From Psococerastis gibbosa (Eukaryota; Arthropoda; Insecta; Psocodea; Psocidae), in NCBI GenBank assembly GCA_963971405.1, contig OZ020490.1, forward strand, positions 19,741,464-19,805,463: a DNA stretch of 64,000 nucleotides, written 5' to 3'. The notes under the pieces were generated by a model. The model was not told the DNA's origin. It saw nothing but the letters and a program-made list of their open reading frames with translations, and searched no databases. The position numbers and the translations under genes were made by a program. Shown piece after piece: positions 45,165 to 56,997 of the stretch (position 1 is its first letter; each line of letters begins with the position of its first letter).

Positions 45165-45660
45165 GAAACTCAGCAGGATAAATTTGTAAGTAGCGGCTAA
45201 TGGACTACTTTGAACTAGAATTCCTGCGTGCTGTGCAGAAACTCATTAGGATAGATTTGTAAGTAATAGCTAATGGACTACTTTGAACTAGAATTCGTAC
45301 GTCCTATGCAGAAACTCATTAGGATAGATTTGTAAGTAATGGCTAATGGACTACTTTGAACTAGAATTCCTGCGTGCTGTGCAGAAACTCATTAGGATAG
45401 ATTTGTAAGTAATAGCTAATGGACTACTTTGAACTAGAATTCCTGCGTGCTGTGCAGAAACTCATTAGGATAGATTTGTAAGTAATGGCTAATGGACTAC
45501 TTTGAACTAGAATTCCTGCGTGCTGTGCAGAAACTCATTAGGATAGATTTGTAAGTAATATGGCTAATGGACTACTTTGAACTAGAATTCATACGTCCTA
45601 TGCAGAAACTCATTAGGATAGATTTGTAAATAAGGGCTAGTGGACCACAGAATTCCTGCG
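45165..45660. repeat. 73-bp minisatellite, about 6.7 copies, with donor-like motifs
   Basis: GAAACTCA starts units at 45165, 45238, 45311, 45384, 45457, 45530 and 45605. Each unit holds TAGATTTGTAAGTAAT (first unit TAAATTTGTAAGTAG, last GTAAATAA) and CTACTTTGAACTAGAATTC. The GTAAGT lies at 45186 and every 73 bp after. The units are over 90% alike by eye. Confidence 0.95.
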
Positions 45661-47887
45661 TCCTACGCTAAAACGTAATTGCCTAGTGGCCCCCTAATTG
45701 AGCGATTTGGAAATGGAAAATATATGGTGAGTAAAGAATCTGTCAATTAAGAAAAAAAAATGGCGTTCAAACAAGAAGATTGTTGGATAATAAAGCCATA
45801 TTCGAATATCTGTGTACTATTTGACAATGTAAAATCTCTGTTGAGAGAGCTACTCTCAGTATAATTTTTTACAGTTATAAATATGTACTGTAGGTACAGG
45901 GTGGTGTGGTACATAAAGACGTTGATACGTAAGGACAGTATTGTGTCATGCTTGTTAAGGGATAGAAACCATGTATCAAACCGACTGAAGTTGCCACATC
46001 AAAATTTTATGAAACAATAAATATTTACACCATCTCGCCGCCGGGCGCACTTATAACTGAGAAATTTCAATTTTGCAGCAGCATAGAAAAGCCCTGGTCA
46101 AATTATGTCACTTCTTCAAGTTACAGCCGGCTGGCTAGTTGGCAGCAAAATGTCTCCACTCCACTCGATCCAGGCATGCCTTCTTCAGTACCACGTATGT
46201 TCTGGCCCCTAGGCCCCCTACATCCTCCATCACTTACAAATTTAAAATTGACTGTTTTGGTTCTGTAATATACACAGAATTCCGTAGGTTACCAATTCAG
46301 ATGATGGTGTAATGTATAACACCGTAAACATTATGTCCCCTTGTAGTTAAGTCACCAAGCCGACCTTACCCAAGAAGAAATCTCAGCCTGTATAGTGTTA
46401 CCACAAGTTCTCCCACAATGAAATTACGTGAGGTTCGCTTATGGAACCTGCAATTTCAATAACTTTCAAAGTTTTATCATCCCCCCTCCCTATAGTTATG
46501 AATATCACCAAGAAGTTTTCTCGTTCGGATTTATGTATAAAAGCTTTAATAGAGTTTCCCTGTTAACAGTTCTTAATTACTTTCGCCAATGCTTTTGCAG
46601 ATAGAACGTTTAATATATTGAACAGATTTCGCATGTTCAATTACCTTCTTTGGGATTTAATTGTTGCGCTTCCCTTTGAAACTTCTTTACTGTCTGAGCG
46701 GTTCAGTAACGGTTTTTGGTAAAAATAGTGATTTTTTAGTAAGTTGGCCTGCAATAGAAAAATTAATCATCTCTTCTCTGCATCTCTCGTAGATGTTTTC
46801 CCTCTCATTCTCCGGTCTTTTTTATGTGTTCTCATTTTTAAGTGCTTGGCCTTTCTCAGTGCAAACAACTTCATTGATTTTCGGAGACGAGTGGTATTTT
46901 TTCTGCTTACTTACGGCATACTGGCTCATGCTTCTGTTGTCAACGTAAATCTGCTACAAACGGCAGAGGATTGCTTACTATTGATAAACTAACTATAACA
47001 GACGTAAGCTAGAAGTCAGCAAGTACATGTGTGAATAATGTAGCATATATTTACATTAGATTTGCAAATCGTTCACTGATGATTAAAATCCGTAGAAAAT
47101 ACAATATTTCAATAACCCTTTTGCAGTATGTCGGGGTTTTATTGGTAAAAGCTCAAAAACAGTACGTAGGCTACTAAATCCTGTCTGACCCAGACTTTGG
47201 AAAGCTTTGAGAGTGCTGAGCACTTTTTTCCTTTGAAAGGATCAACTGACCATTAGCGGGTAACCAACGAAATTGGCGATCGCTGGATTAAAACTTGAAC
47301 AGAAAATGTTTCGAAAAAAAAGCGCCGTGCGAAATGAAAACGAAACACTGAGAAAACAGAACCCTATGATTTATGATGCTATGTTGTGCTGTGCCTAATC
47401 TTCGAGGATCATGGGGTTGACCTTTGCACATGTAACATGGTGCTTTAATAGTGACGTATGGCATAAGTGACGTCACTGCTTTCCCCTAAAACCGAGCATT
47501 TCCAGTAGTGACTAGATGAATACATGTAATTCATGAAGATTGAGCATTATAATCTAGGTGACAATACATGTAACGCGGTGTTTCACCATATTACACTGCG
47601 CCGACATAGCGTTCTTGGTGTCAAAACACTCATAAACGCTCTGCTTTTAGATAAAAGCACCTAGTCTCACGCTGAGGCACGTTGTTCAGCATGTATGCAC
47701 ATGCTGCTGCGTGCGTATTGCCAATGTATTAAGCTGCTGCAGCATATTACCATGGGCTTAACACCAAATGCTAGCTGCTTGGCTTCTTATATTCCCTGCA
47801 CTCATGTAATTATAGTTGCTAATTCAGCCTGTTCCTAAATGTTTTCATCCTAATTATGCCGTCTAAACCCTAAATTCATAGTGCTTA

Positions 47888-48314
47888 CGCACGTTGTTCA
47901 CGGTGATTGCCACCGTGTTTATGCTGCTTAGCATCCTATTATCTGGTGCTAAAATCGTACGGCCCCACCCCGAACCACGGTGATTTCATCGTAAATCTCA
48001 GCGCTGCGGTGTAGGCTACTACAGGGGATGGAAATCAGGTTCGACCTAGCTGCTGGATCTACTATTAGGTATTAGGTATCTCAAATTATCAACTTTTTTC
48101 ATCTTGTGTTTTTTTTTAATGACAAGAGATACCGAATACCTAATAGTAGGTTCAGCAGTTAGGTAGCTCTGACTTTCATCCTCTGTGGTAGCCTACCACA
48201 ATAGCGCTGAAACGTCCGATGAAATCACTGTACACTCTGGTTTGGAAGCGTACGATTTCTGCAACAGAAAATAAAAATGTCAAGCAGCAAATACAGTGAC
48301 AATCACAGCACGTT
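47888..48314. repeat. Long foldback, arms about 195 bp
   Basis: Left arm (about 47888-48085) and right arm (about 48120-48314) are inverted copies: CACGGTGATTGCCACCGTG with CACTGTATTTGC context, AAATCGTACG, GTGATTTCATCG, TCAGCGCT, GTAGGCTAC and CTACTATTAGGTATT. Similarity is imperfect, roughly three quarters by eye. A short T-rich loop separates them. Confidence 0.8.
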
Positions 48315-48872
48315 TCCTTTCTGACAAGGTGTGAGTATGTACATAATAATACAATAGTTTCAAATATATTTCTGCTTTATTAATGACATTAGGTTTGATA
48401 ATTATTGCCGCTTGTTATGGGGCATTAAAGGTATTCAATTAATGCTAAAAAAGTAATTTAACTTAGGATAATACATAATATAGATACGGTAGATTATATT
48501 AAGCACTAGGTCAAAGTACAAAAAAGCATATCTTTGCAGTGATATGCTTTATAATGACAAAAAAGAGTAAGTATAAATAAAAAAACTGCAGAAACAAACA
48601 AATAATCAGAAAATATGTTCATGAAATGAAACTGAACATATCACTACAACCACGGAAATTATTGAACAACGTAGATAACTTTAACGATCCACACTATGGC
48701 TAAATTTCTTTAACACCAAGGATAATCACCCTGGTCATGACAATCTTAAAGATGTTACTACTATATCTAGGTACTTCGAGCAATACACAGAGGATTGAGA
48801 GCAATGCCGTAAATAAAGTGAAAATAAATCAAACAACTATTTTGTTTAAAGATGAAAATTATGCAATATTTT

Positions 48873-48926
48873 GAGGTAGTAGTATGGTTTGATACAGTCC
48901 CAGGCCACGGTGTGGGCCCATAGGAC
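48873..48926 (-). mobile_element. SINE family 2, 3'-terminal fragment
   Basis: GTAGTAGTATGGTT.GA.ACAG and TCCCAGGCCACGGTGTGGGC match 711-770 of the MITE-borne copy and then stop. Confidence 0.8.
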
Positions 48927-49182
48927 TCCTTTTTTAAGGTACAATTCTATGTATAATTTTTCTAAGTTCAAGACATTTTTCAATCACTAGGTATATATTT
49001 TAATTTATTTTAACTTTTATATTATGTCGATCTATTACAATCATATTTATAGGCAATATTGTGAAATGAGCCGAGGCCGTAGCCATGTCAAAAACCACGG
49101 CTCATTAATCCGATTTTAACAAGACCAAAACAACAACTATTGCAGTATACATAAAAAGGCCAGACGTGCATAATATCGCTGT

Positions 49183-49345
49183 ACTTTCAAGCGTTTCGTC
49201 AATATCTAAGGTCGACATCATCAGAGGGACAGTGGCACTGCGTAGGATAGCCTACGCCTAAGTTGATACGGTATATTAAAAGTCTAGTCAAGTTCCACTG
49301 ATAATGTCGGCCGCAAATTTTGACGAAACGTTTGGAAGCACGCTT
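49183..49345. repeat. Two opposed hammerhead-like motifs
   Basis: Minus-strand motif 49224 to 49193: CTGATGA, T, GTCGA, loop, TTGAC, GAAAC. Plus-strand motif 49298-49328: CTGATAA, T, GTCGG, loop, TTTGAC, GAAAC. Stem II pairs GTC with GAC, extended by a G-U pair. Both carry one extra T between the 5' core and the stem compared with the canonical hammerhead. The pair is arranged head to head about 75 bp apart. The relation to 9711-9745 suggests a dispersed retroelement. Confidence 0.45.
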
Positions 49346-52046
49346 TCAGATTATACTACTGTATTGCTTTACATAATTAGCAATGTCGGTTGGAGAGGCA
49401 AAAGGAGATACCTATCGTAAATCAAACGCACAGGAACACAACCACATTTCCATGTTGAAATTATTAAATAAAATAAAAACACTAATGTTGACTCCAACGC
49501 TAATGTCATCCACCGCAAATGACGCGATGAGCTGAGCTGATGCCGCTGATGTTATGCAATTGACGGTGACCAATCAGAATCGCGGATACATAATTTGTTT
49601 GTAACAGGCACTCCAATTGGTGGATTGAAACGTCGAGAACATTCTAGAACGTTCCAGCGTCTTATTTTAAGTGAAAACATCGTAAATAAGGTGCTAAATT
49701 GGCTTCTAACGGTTTTCATTCATTTTTGCGTTATGGTTCATGGCGATTTTAATTCAGCATCGAGTTACTGAGACATGTACGCGTAATACATAATGAGTTC
49801 AACGATAATCACTGAGCACTAAGAGACATCACATTATTGTGTGTGATTTAGACGCCATTCCAATCCAGCGATACAGGCCAAATTTGGAGCTCTCATTAAG
49901 TTTTGAAGTTTAAAATGCCTTGCATTTGACTACAACATTATTGGCCCGTGTCGTTGAGTACTCATTACGATTTCGACACTTTTACACACCAGAACCCGTT
50001 CTTTACAGGGAGCTAGGACAATTCCTCGATGACAAGGGAGATGCCTACTAGCAAATACCATCATCAAATATGGTTTGACCATTACGGAAACCATTAATAT
50101 ATGAAAATACACGCTAAAACAACGGTCCCATGACGGCCTGACCACTGCCGTATAGTACTACAACCCTGCCACCAATATAGGGGTATCCCAGACAGTTATT
50201 GTTCTTAAAAAAAAAAAAAACATTACAATAATTAGTTAGCGGCGAGCCCGTGAACCGTAGACATCCATCGACTTATTTTACTTTATTAATTTAGGGATGG
50301 GTCTCGTCTAGATCCCCCTCCCCATTTTGACTCTAAATTTGTTAATATTCTGAATACTTATTCAATGGAAATGGAGAATTCAACCAAATTTCACGTGATT
50401 CAATCATGTGGGGTAACATTCGTCGGAGTTACCTACGGTAATAACCCGGGCATCGTTTATGAGATGAAAGTTATGTTACGCGAATTTATACACCAATATA
50501 TGAAGGGTCTGAAAAATACATAGCGACAAAATATGAAGTTGAAATTGCTGAAATTTGATTCTTTTACTGTTTTCTGTTTTATTGACCCTTGGCTCACCGT
50601 TTAACATTTCATATTTAAGCAGAAAAAAATTGAAATAAAAGTTTGGCAATTTAAAATTGGCGGTATTTTATTGCCGCCATAACGAAAGCATTGAGTTGCA
50701 TACTGTGAATCTACTTATACTAGGTGAAAGCCTCGTGACGCAGAACGTACCAGCATGATTCTGGGTGACTACCCTGTTACTCAGTGTATAAGATATCTGT
50801 GAAACGTGTAGAGATATAGCATACCCTGATTTCGGATTTTGTTCATTTATTACATTATTATTGCTTTGTGGATTATAATTTGTACATGATGATGGCCAGT
50901 AACCATTTTGGATGAATGTATACGATTAACCTCTTAAGTTGTTTCACTAAGTTGCGGGTAGCCCAATAAAGTTGTTGTAATCGGGTACTTGAGGTCATTG
51001 GAGGACATACTAGGATATTGACTAAAGGCGTTCCTGTCAAATCTTGAAATGTATCAATATATGATCCAATATATAATATATAATATGCCACGCCAGCATT
51101 CATGGTAAAATGTTACTTTCAGCATTGACCAGCCGTGCAATGCTGTTGGTGGAAGCCTAACTAATACCCATGTGACGTCATTTTTCTTCTCTAACACCTT
51201 GGAACATGTCGAATGAATAGCTAGTAATGCGACTGTGACGTAACTTTTCCAAATTATTCACTCAGTAACAGCCTGACGCCCACACCAAGCTGCAGAACGC
51301 TAAATTTGCCCACCAAGTCAGTGAGCTATTGGACGTAAACAACACAAACATGATGTACTCGTTTTGTATTGCTGTGATTGGGGAAAATAATTCAACGTTT
51401 AGTAATAAAACGCTAACTTGAAGCAATACAAGATGTTTAGCAGTGTGCTCCTAAACGTTCAAGACAAGAAGTTACATGGCGAATAAATAACCACTATAAC
51501 GCATGATGGAAACATCATCTTGTACTTGTATTCATGCTGTTTCAAGTGAATATACTATCGTCATGGATCAAGGGGATATTACACCTTGCCGAGCCATGCT
51601 TGTCACCTAGGGAGATCCTGTAGTCACCATGAACCATGATGCATATTTATACACACACGTTTAGATCCTAGGTGACTAAATAGTCACTTTATCACATGTT
51701 GTTTTCACCCCGTTACCCCTCGATTATCACCTTGATACTTATTGAGTCTTATAGTATCACGACGTACCACCGAATATCACGGTGACTCACAGAAATACTC
51801 AATGTAAACATCATAAAATCTAACGCGTGTTTTAAGGCGATTTTTCTCAGTGAATGAATGGGTTTCCGAATGCCTAAAGGTTATTTTTCTTCTCGTGGAT
51901 TTTTGCCAGAAACATCTTTTTTGTTTCCTTGTTTCTTTCTTCATGTTCTTTTTATTTTATTCGTACTGGCTATGGTTTATTTGTGTTCATTGGGATACGC
52001 AAAGATGGGGTTAACGGGTAGCTCTTTTATTTGGCAGTAATAATCT

Positions 52047-52725
52047 TCTATAATATAAAAATGAATCGCAAAATGTGTTGGTAAGCGCATAACTCAACAA
52101 CGCCTGGACCACTTTGGACAATCCTTTTTTTTAAATGTTCATTGAAGTTCAACGATGGTTTTTACTGCGAAAAAAATTCAAATAATTGCCGGAAAACCCC
52201 TAAAAACAGCCCTTTTTTTCTCATACAAACGTTCTCTAACTAAAACGTTCAGTCAATTTGAGCTTTATGTTTCGTTTATAAGCGAAATTCTCTTCTTTGC
52301 CTGTGTCCGGACCTCAAAAAAGGGACATCACAAAAGAATGGTGAGCCTTCCATGTCCATAAGCTAAGTGCAGGGGACTGTTCTAGAGGGGTCACGAGTTG
52401 TGGAGTGCCGCTGTGTCGGTACCTGAGTTGGCTCTTATGAATGGGGGTTGTGTGCAACGCCAGATTCTCATATTATTTTGTTAGGTAACTGCTTGGTTAA
52501 CCTAAGTACAGGGGACTGTTGTGGAGTGACGCTGTGCCGGTACCAGCTTGGTTTGGATTCAACAATTAAATAGGGCCACTACCACCATTCTTAGGGGTCA
52601 TGCGAGCCCCGAAGGGGCGAGCTGCGTAATGCCCAATGCGAGGCCCCGAAGGGGTGAGCTGCCGCCCGCCGCAGGTGCAAGGGGGGCGGGGCCGCGAACC
52701 GGTCCCAAGCCCCGCTCGTTAATAT
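52047..52725 (+). mobile_element. Helitron-like non-autonomous fragment
   Basis: Begins TCTATAATATAAAAATGAAT, followed by AACTCAACAACGCCTGGACC, the usual opening of arthropod Helitrons. It ends in a GC-rich block (52590-52720) with two CCCCGAAGGGG hairpins and GCCCCGCTCGTTAAT. A duplicated block (GGACTGTT.TAG/GTGGAGTG, GTGCCGGTACC) lies at about 52370 and 52507. The 3' block recurs at 61880-62010. Exact boundaries are uncertain. Confidence 0.65.
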
Positions 52726-52939
52726 ATAACAATACAAATGATTTAGATGTAATAGGTAATATAATACGTTTTGCACTTTTGATAAATGTTATTAATATTG
52801 TATATTTTATGCTTTAAAAATCCGTCGATTAGAAGTCAAATTATAAGCGTGTAATTAGCATTTCAGCACTGCCATAGCGCGCACGTGAACGGGATACCTA
52901 AATTGGTACCAGCAGTTCTAGCAAATGTACTTACTCACA

Positions 52940-53255
52940 TTTCTGACATTTCTCTGTCCAGCAAACTCTAGCCAGCGTTGCGCTTTTATAAGCCGGACTA
53001 TGTCTTCTCCGTTGAGTATTGCGTCTATTTCGGCATTGTTTCTGATACACCACTCTCCGTCTTCTCATAGGGGTCCATTAGTCCTTATTATTTTTCTTTC
53101 CAATACTCGCAGTTTGTTTGCGTCATTGACAGTATGATTCCAGGTTTCCGAGCTGTATGTTGCAATAGGTCTGATAAGGGTTGTATATATATCCTTAACT
53201 TAGTGGCTCTGGATATAAGTCTTGACTGGAGTCCTTCCAGCTGTTTTGTGGACGT
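52940..53255 (-). mobile_element. LINE ORF2 C-terminal fragment
   Basis: The minus strand reads TKQLEGLQSRLISRATKLRI, YTTLIRPIATYSSETWNHTV, NDANKLRVLERKIIR, then after a small frame break GEWCIRNNAEIDAILNGEDI, VRLIKAQRWLEFAGQRNVRN. This matches the common LINE order YKTLIRPVLLYGSETW, LRVFERKILR, IRYN-EL, DIV--IK--RLRW-GHV. No RT catalytic motif is included. Confidence 0.82.
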
Positions 53256-53955
53256 CCCTGCTGCGTGAATTTATATTATATGCGGTATACACAATTTCCA
53301 TAACGCAAATGCTGGCGACTGTAATCATTATTTACTATTTAACCCTGTGGTAAATCCAAAACATATACGACTTCGTGAAGGTTGACGGCTCCCATTGACT
53401 GCGGACTGTGATAAGGGGTGCGACTCACCCCCGCCCCCCACTCCCCTTTGGGACCAAGGGGGCGAGCTGTCAGCGGTGTTGTGTGTAATTCGCAGTGATG
53501 GGGACAGACGGACGGGGCTTATGGACTGCAGCAATGTTTGCCGAGTAGGTGTTAAATTAACAGTTCGGTGATCCCATCAGAAGGGACGTTATTCCCCTGG
53601 GATATGGAAGACAGCTTCAGTAGGTGGCCGTATGACTAACGTGAATTAAGCGAGTCGGGGTTGTCCTGGGAGGCCTGTTGAGCATAATTAGAGGGAAATT
53701 GTATGGCGTGTGTTCGTAGAAAAAAAGTCATGGGGGGTACCTACGAGTCACCTGCCACCTTAAACCGGTTCTTTACGTCATGGGTGTCCGCAAGTTTACT
53801 TGTATATATATGCAGTATATAATCATTCTTTAGAATTCTTTAGATGTTATCAAAACAGAAAATAGTGGCAATGATGGCACCTTGATAAAAAATAAAATGA
53901 AATAAAATATTTCCGAATAGTATATTGATTTTTTAGCTGGATTTTCTTCTTACAG

Positions 53956-54107
53956 GGGAGCAACTAGGAACGGACACAACCAAAAAGAAAACGAGTTTCG
54001 CCAAGTTCCTACGCGGCCTAAAGACTGTTCATCGTAAGGAAAAGCACGGGTCAAGTTCGCCGAAGCATGGTAGAGATTCTAGAGGTGGAGGACCTCCTAA
54101 TACGAGG
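53956..54107 (+). CDS. Exon 3 of the unidentified host protein
   Basis: Acceptor CTTCTTACAG, donor ACGAGG|GTAAGT. 152 bp; with the single base carried from exon 2 it completes a Gly codon and leaves in phase 0. It encodes EQLGTDTTKKKTSFAKFLRG, LKTVHRKEKHGSSSPKHGRD and SRGGGPPNTR. The strongly basic Lys/His/Arg-Ser composition resembles a membrane-proximal or nuclear-targeting segment of a signalling adaptor, but no domain is identifiable. The reading frame must continue in an exon beyond 54107, which I could not find in the window. Confidence 0.85.
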
Positions 54108-54162
54108 GTAAGTCCCCATTATCCCCATATATCAAGTAATTAATTGAAATTATTTATCATCT

Positions 54163-54318
54163 CTAGACGACGCCATTGTTTAATTTTAGTTTGTTATTGT
54201 TTGCAACCATGATCATTGATCAATTTTAACATGAGGAAATTGAAATGGAGAATGTCAATGAGTAAAACAAAAATCTCAAATCAAATTTGAAGTATAATTG
54301 ACCAGTGGAATACTCGCC
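54163..54318. mobile_element. Half of a MITE family C element
   Basis: Matches the right-hand portion of 33470-33897: GACGCCATTGTTTAATTTTA, ATGATCATTGATCAATTTTA, AATTGACCAGTGGAATACTC GCC. The left end is missing. Confidence 0.75.
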
Positions 54319-54425
54319 AGTACCATCCATTTCTGAAAATTTCTTTATTTATTTCAATTAGACGTCACCGTCGCTGCGCTTTCCAGTTAATTTGTGCCCG
54401 CAAAAAATTTATTAACCCCAATAAG

Positions 54426-54650
54426 CCAGGACATGTAGAGTAGTGGTACGGTCTCTGACTTTCACCCGAAAGGTTGTTGGTTCGAATCCTTCACTTCCTA
54501 AATTTTCTGGCCATGCTTCGGAGGGCATGTAAAGCAGGCGGTCCCGGGCCTTCCTAGTTGAGTGAAAGAGAGGGCTTTATAGCCCTAACTCCGCTAGGTT
54601 GGCTTAGTAATAGAACAAAAAGTCCTTATTTATTCATTTATTATTATAAG
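54426..54650 (+). mobile_element. SINE family 1, best-preserved copy
   Basis: tRNA-like head ATGTAGAGTAGTGGTACGGT (A-box region) and GGTTCGAATCC (RNA polymerase III B box), then the SINE body listed at 1700, ending in ACAAAAAGTCCTTATTTATT. The head suggests descent from a tRNA gene. Confidence 0.9.
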
Positions 54651-54654
54651 AAAT

Positions 54655-56770
54655 TTAACAGTCTAACCCCCTACCCCTACCCGCACAGTATGTTTATTTT
54701 TCTCAAAATCAATTAAAAGATTTAATGGATCCCGAGATACTGTAGTATACCGCTTTATGCAAGCCCCTCTCTTACTATTCCCCTTGTTTACTAAAACGTA
54801 TTCAAAAAATTACCCTAATATTTATTACTTTAGCTCATCTTAAAAGCAAAGTTGATTAATAAAACTTTGGGAGAAAAAAAATTCGTCTGCGTAATACAAA
54901 ATGTAGAAAAAAAGAAATTGAAAACATTTTCTTCATTTTTAAGAACAATAAGCTACCCCCTCGCTTTCCACTTAGACGAAAAATAAAAAAGTTTTTGCAG
55001 GCAACAAAAGAGTAAGAAAATGCATGCCTGGAGCTACTATGATGCTGATATCATTGAGACCTCTGACAGTTACTGTCTTTATCTTTTTAATAAGAGTCGT
55101 CTGCTTCAATATTTGCGTAAAATGCAAAATAAATTTGCTGAACATTTTCAAAATGGTACGAAAATATTTTAATTTTACTTTATTTCAACATTTAAGTCTT
55201 ATTAAAAAAACAAATCCTAATTTTCAAGGCTCTCAACGATGTAGAGCAATATTCCCCATGTCTATCCATCTGATTTGGAACTTTTGTTCCCCCGTCGTAT
55301 TCTCGGTCTGGCGTATACCTTTTCTCTCTGGAAATTTTTGTGGATGATTCAGCAAAGTCTAAAGTGTTAATTAGGAATAAACCATTTCGTCGCGTTTCAC
55401 TGAGGAAGGCGTGAAAATGATTTCGAAGGACTCGAAGGAATAATTATTGTTATTAAGAGTTTCGACGTGCTTACGGAATTAAATCACTTTTATTATAAAA
55501 TATGATGAGGCAAGTGAATCTCTTTTGTTCTTCTCGCTTCATTTTAAAATACGTTTTAATTTTTTGCTTTTATTTACTTGTTTTGATGATGGAGTTATTT
55601 AGAAACTAATTTAAATGCTTTGAGATGAATGAGAATTTATGAAAAAGGGTATTTGTCTTGTAGAAGTGATAAACTGGTACCAAGCGCGTATTATTTTTCA
55701 CCTTTATTAATATTGCGTACAATATGAGTGGCAAAGAAGTAGAACGGGTACAGTCAATTTCAGTTACCTGTAATATTTCAGGAGAGCCAAAAAAATATAG
55801 CTAAGTGCCCTGTAATTGCATCTAAACCCAATTTTTGAACTAATTTTACGCTGGGCTATGCCAGAATTAGCTTCTGATAATTAATTCAATGTATTGATTT
55901 TAACTAGACTAATCTATTGGCGCCAAAAATCAATTTCAGACATTTTTGTGAACTTAGCCCGTTTTGCTTATACAACTTTTATATGGCAAGTTTTAATTTT
56001 TTATCTCTTTACTTATTTTATTACAATTTATAAGGAGTCAGTTACTTCAAAACTTTATCACACGCGTTTAAAGATAAACATGCATATTTTTTAGTTTTAA
56101 AAAGCAATAGAATAGTGTATAGCAAAGTTTCAAGCTCCATGCTGTGTTGCGAAGTACCGAAAGATAAACTTATCAGAGTCAGCCTTTAATATACGCCATG
56201 TCTTCTCACAGAAACAGAAAAACAAGCCACGATGGGAATTGTTATTGTTTTGAATACCCAAGGCTCTAATTGGTCGAAGAATAGGTGATCGGGATTTCCT
56301 TCCCCTTGGAAGAACCAGAAATTCAGAAACTATCTTTGGCGCGAGCGAATCCCCCCCTCCCCTATATAGGTCTCTAATTTAATCTATCCTGGATCACATT
56401 TTCACATTTGGTCAATGGGTGTCTGTGGTAAGGAGAGAAATAAAAGGAATGGCAACAAAAGGAGCTGCGATCAATTGCAATGAGTCAAATTCCAACCCAA
56501 CTGCCCATTGGTCCCTCGCCCCCTATTTGGTAATTTGAATAGATGTTGGTTCCCTTGGGCGGAAATGATATATACCTTGTGGGCTTGCCTAACTATTGGG
56601 CTTTGTTTTTCGTATCTTAATTTTAGAAAGAATTGTGTTTATTTAAATGCAAATTCTGGCAAATTTAGAGCTTAAGGCCTTTTGACTGTTATTGCTAACA
56701 GTTTATTGATGTTGTAGTGTGCTACGACAAACCACCTAGCTATTAAATTACTTTGACAAATCATCTGATA
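54655..56770. other. Probable intron 3 or intergenic, nothing recognised
   Basis: AT-rich, with several unsupported open frames (for example 55024-55347) and no splice-flanked coding block in the phase needed after exon 3. Confidence 0.45.
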
Positions 56771-56774
56771 TTTT

Positions 56775-56985
56775 GTTGGAAACTGCTTCTTCTCCTTTAT
56801 CGTATATGCCTCTTGCTGCTCTGAAAAGGGAAGTCGTGCTATTGCCAAACCACTGCCTCAGGTTTTTCAACTAGGTTGCTCTTCTTCTGCCGGGATCCGT
56901 ATGTTCTTCTATCTTTGGAATGAGGCAACTCGTGGCAGCAGATAAATGTCATTCGGATTTCAGTTGTTAGAAGAATTGTGACGGA
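56775..56985 (-). mobile_element. LINE family A 3' fragment
   Basis: Complement of 21800-22010: CAACTGAAATCCGAATGAC, TGCTGCCACGAGTTGCCTCA, AAACCTGAGGCAGTGGTTTG, TTCCCTTTTCAGAGCAGC. Confidence 0.75.
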
Positions 56986-56997
56986 TTGCTGGTCGAA

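Larger units (their letters stand above)
45131..53955 (+). other. Intron 2 (8825 bp)
   Basis: GTAAGT to TTTTCTTCTTACAG. It contains the 73-bp minisatellite, a long foldback, a SINE 2 fragment, hammerhead-like motifs, a Helitron-like fragment and a LINE tail, each listed separately. In 45660-47880 and 49345-52045 I see nothing but AT-rich DNA and unsupported open frames. Confidence 0.8.
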
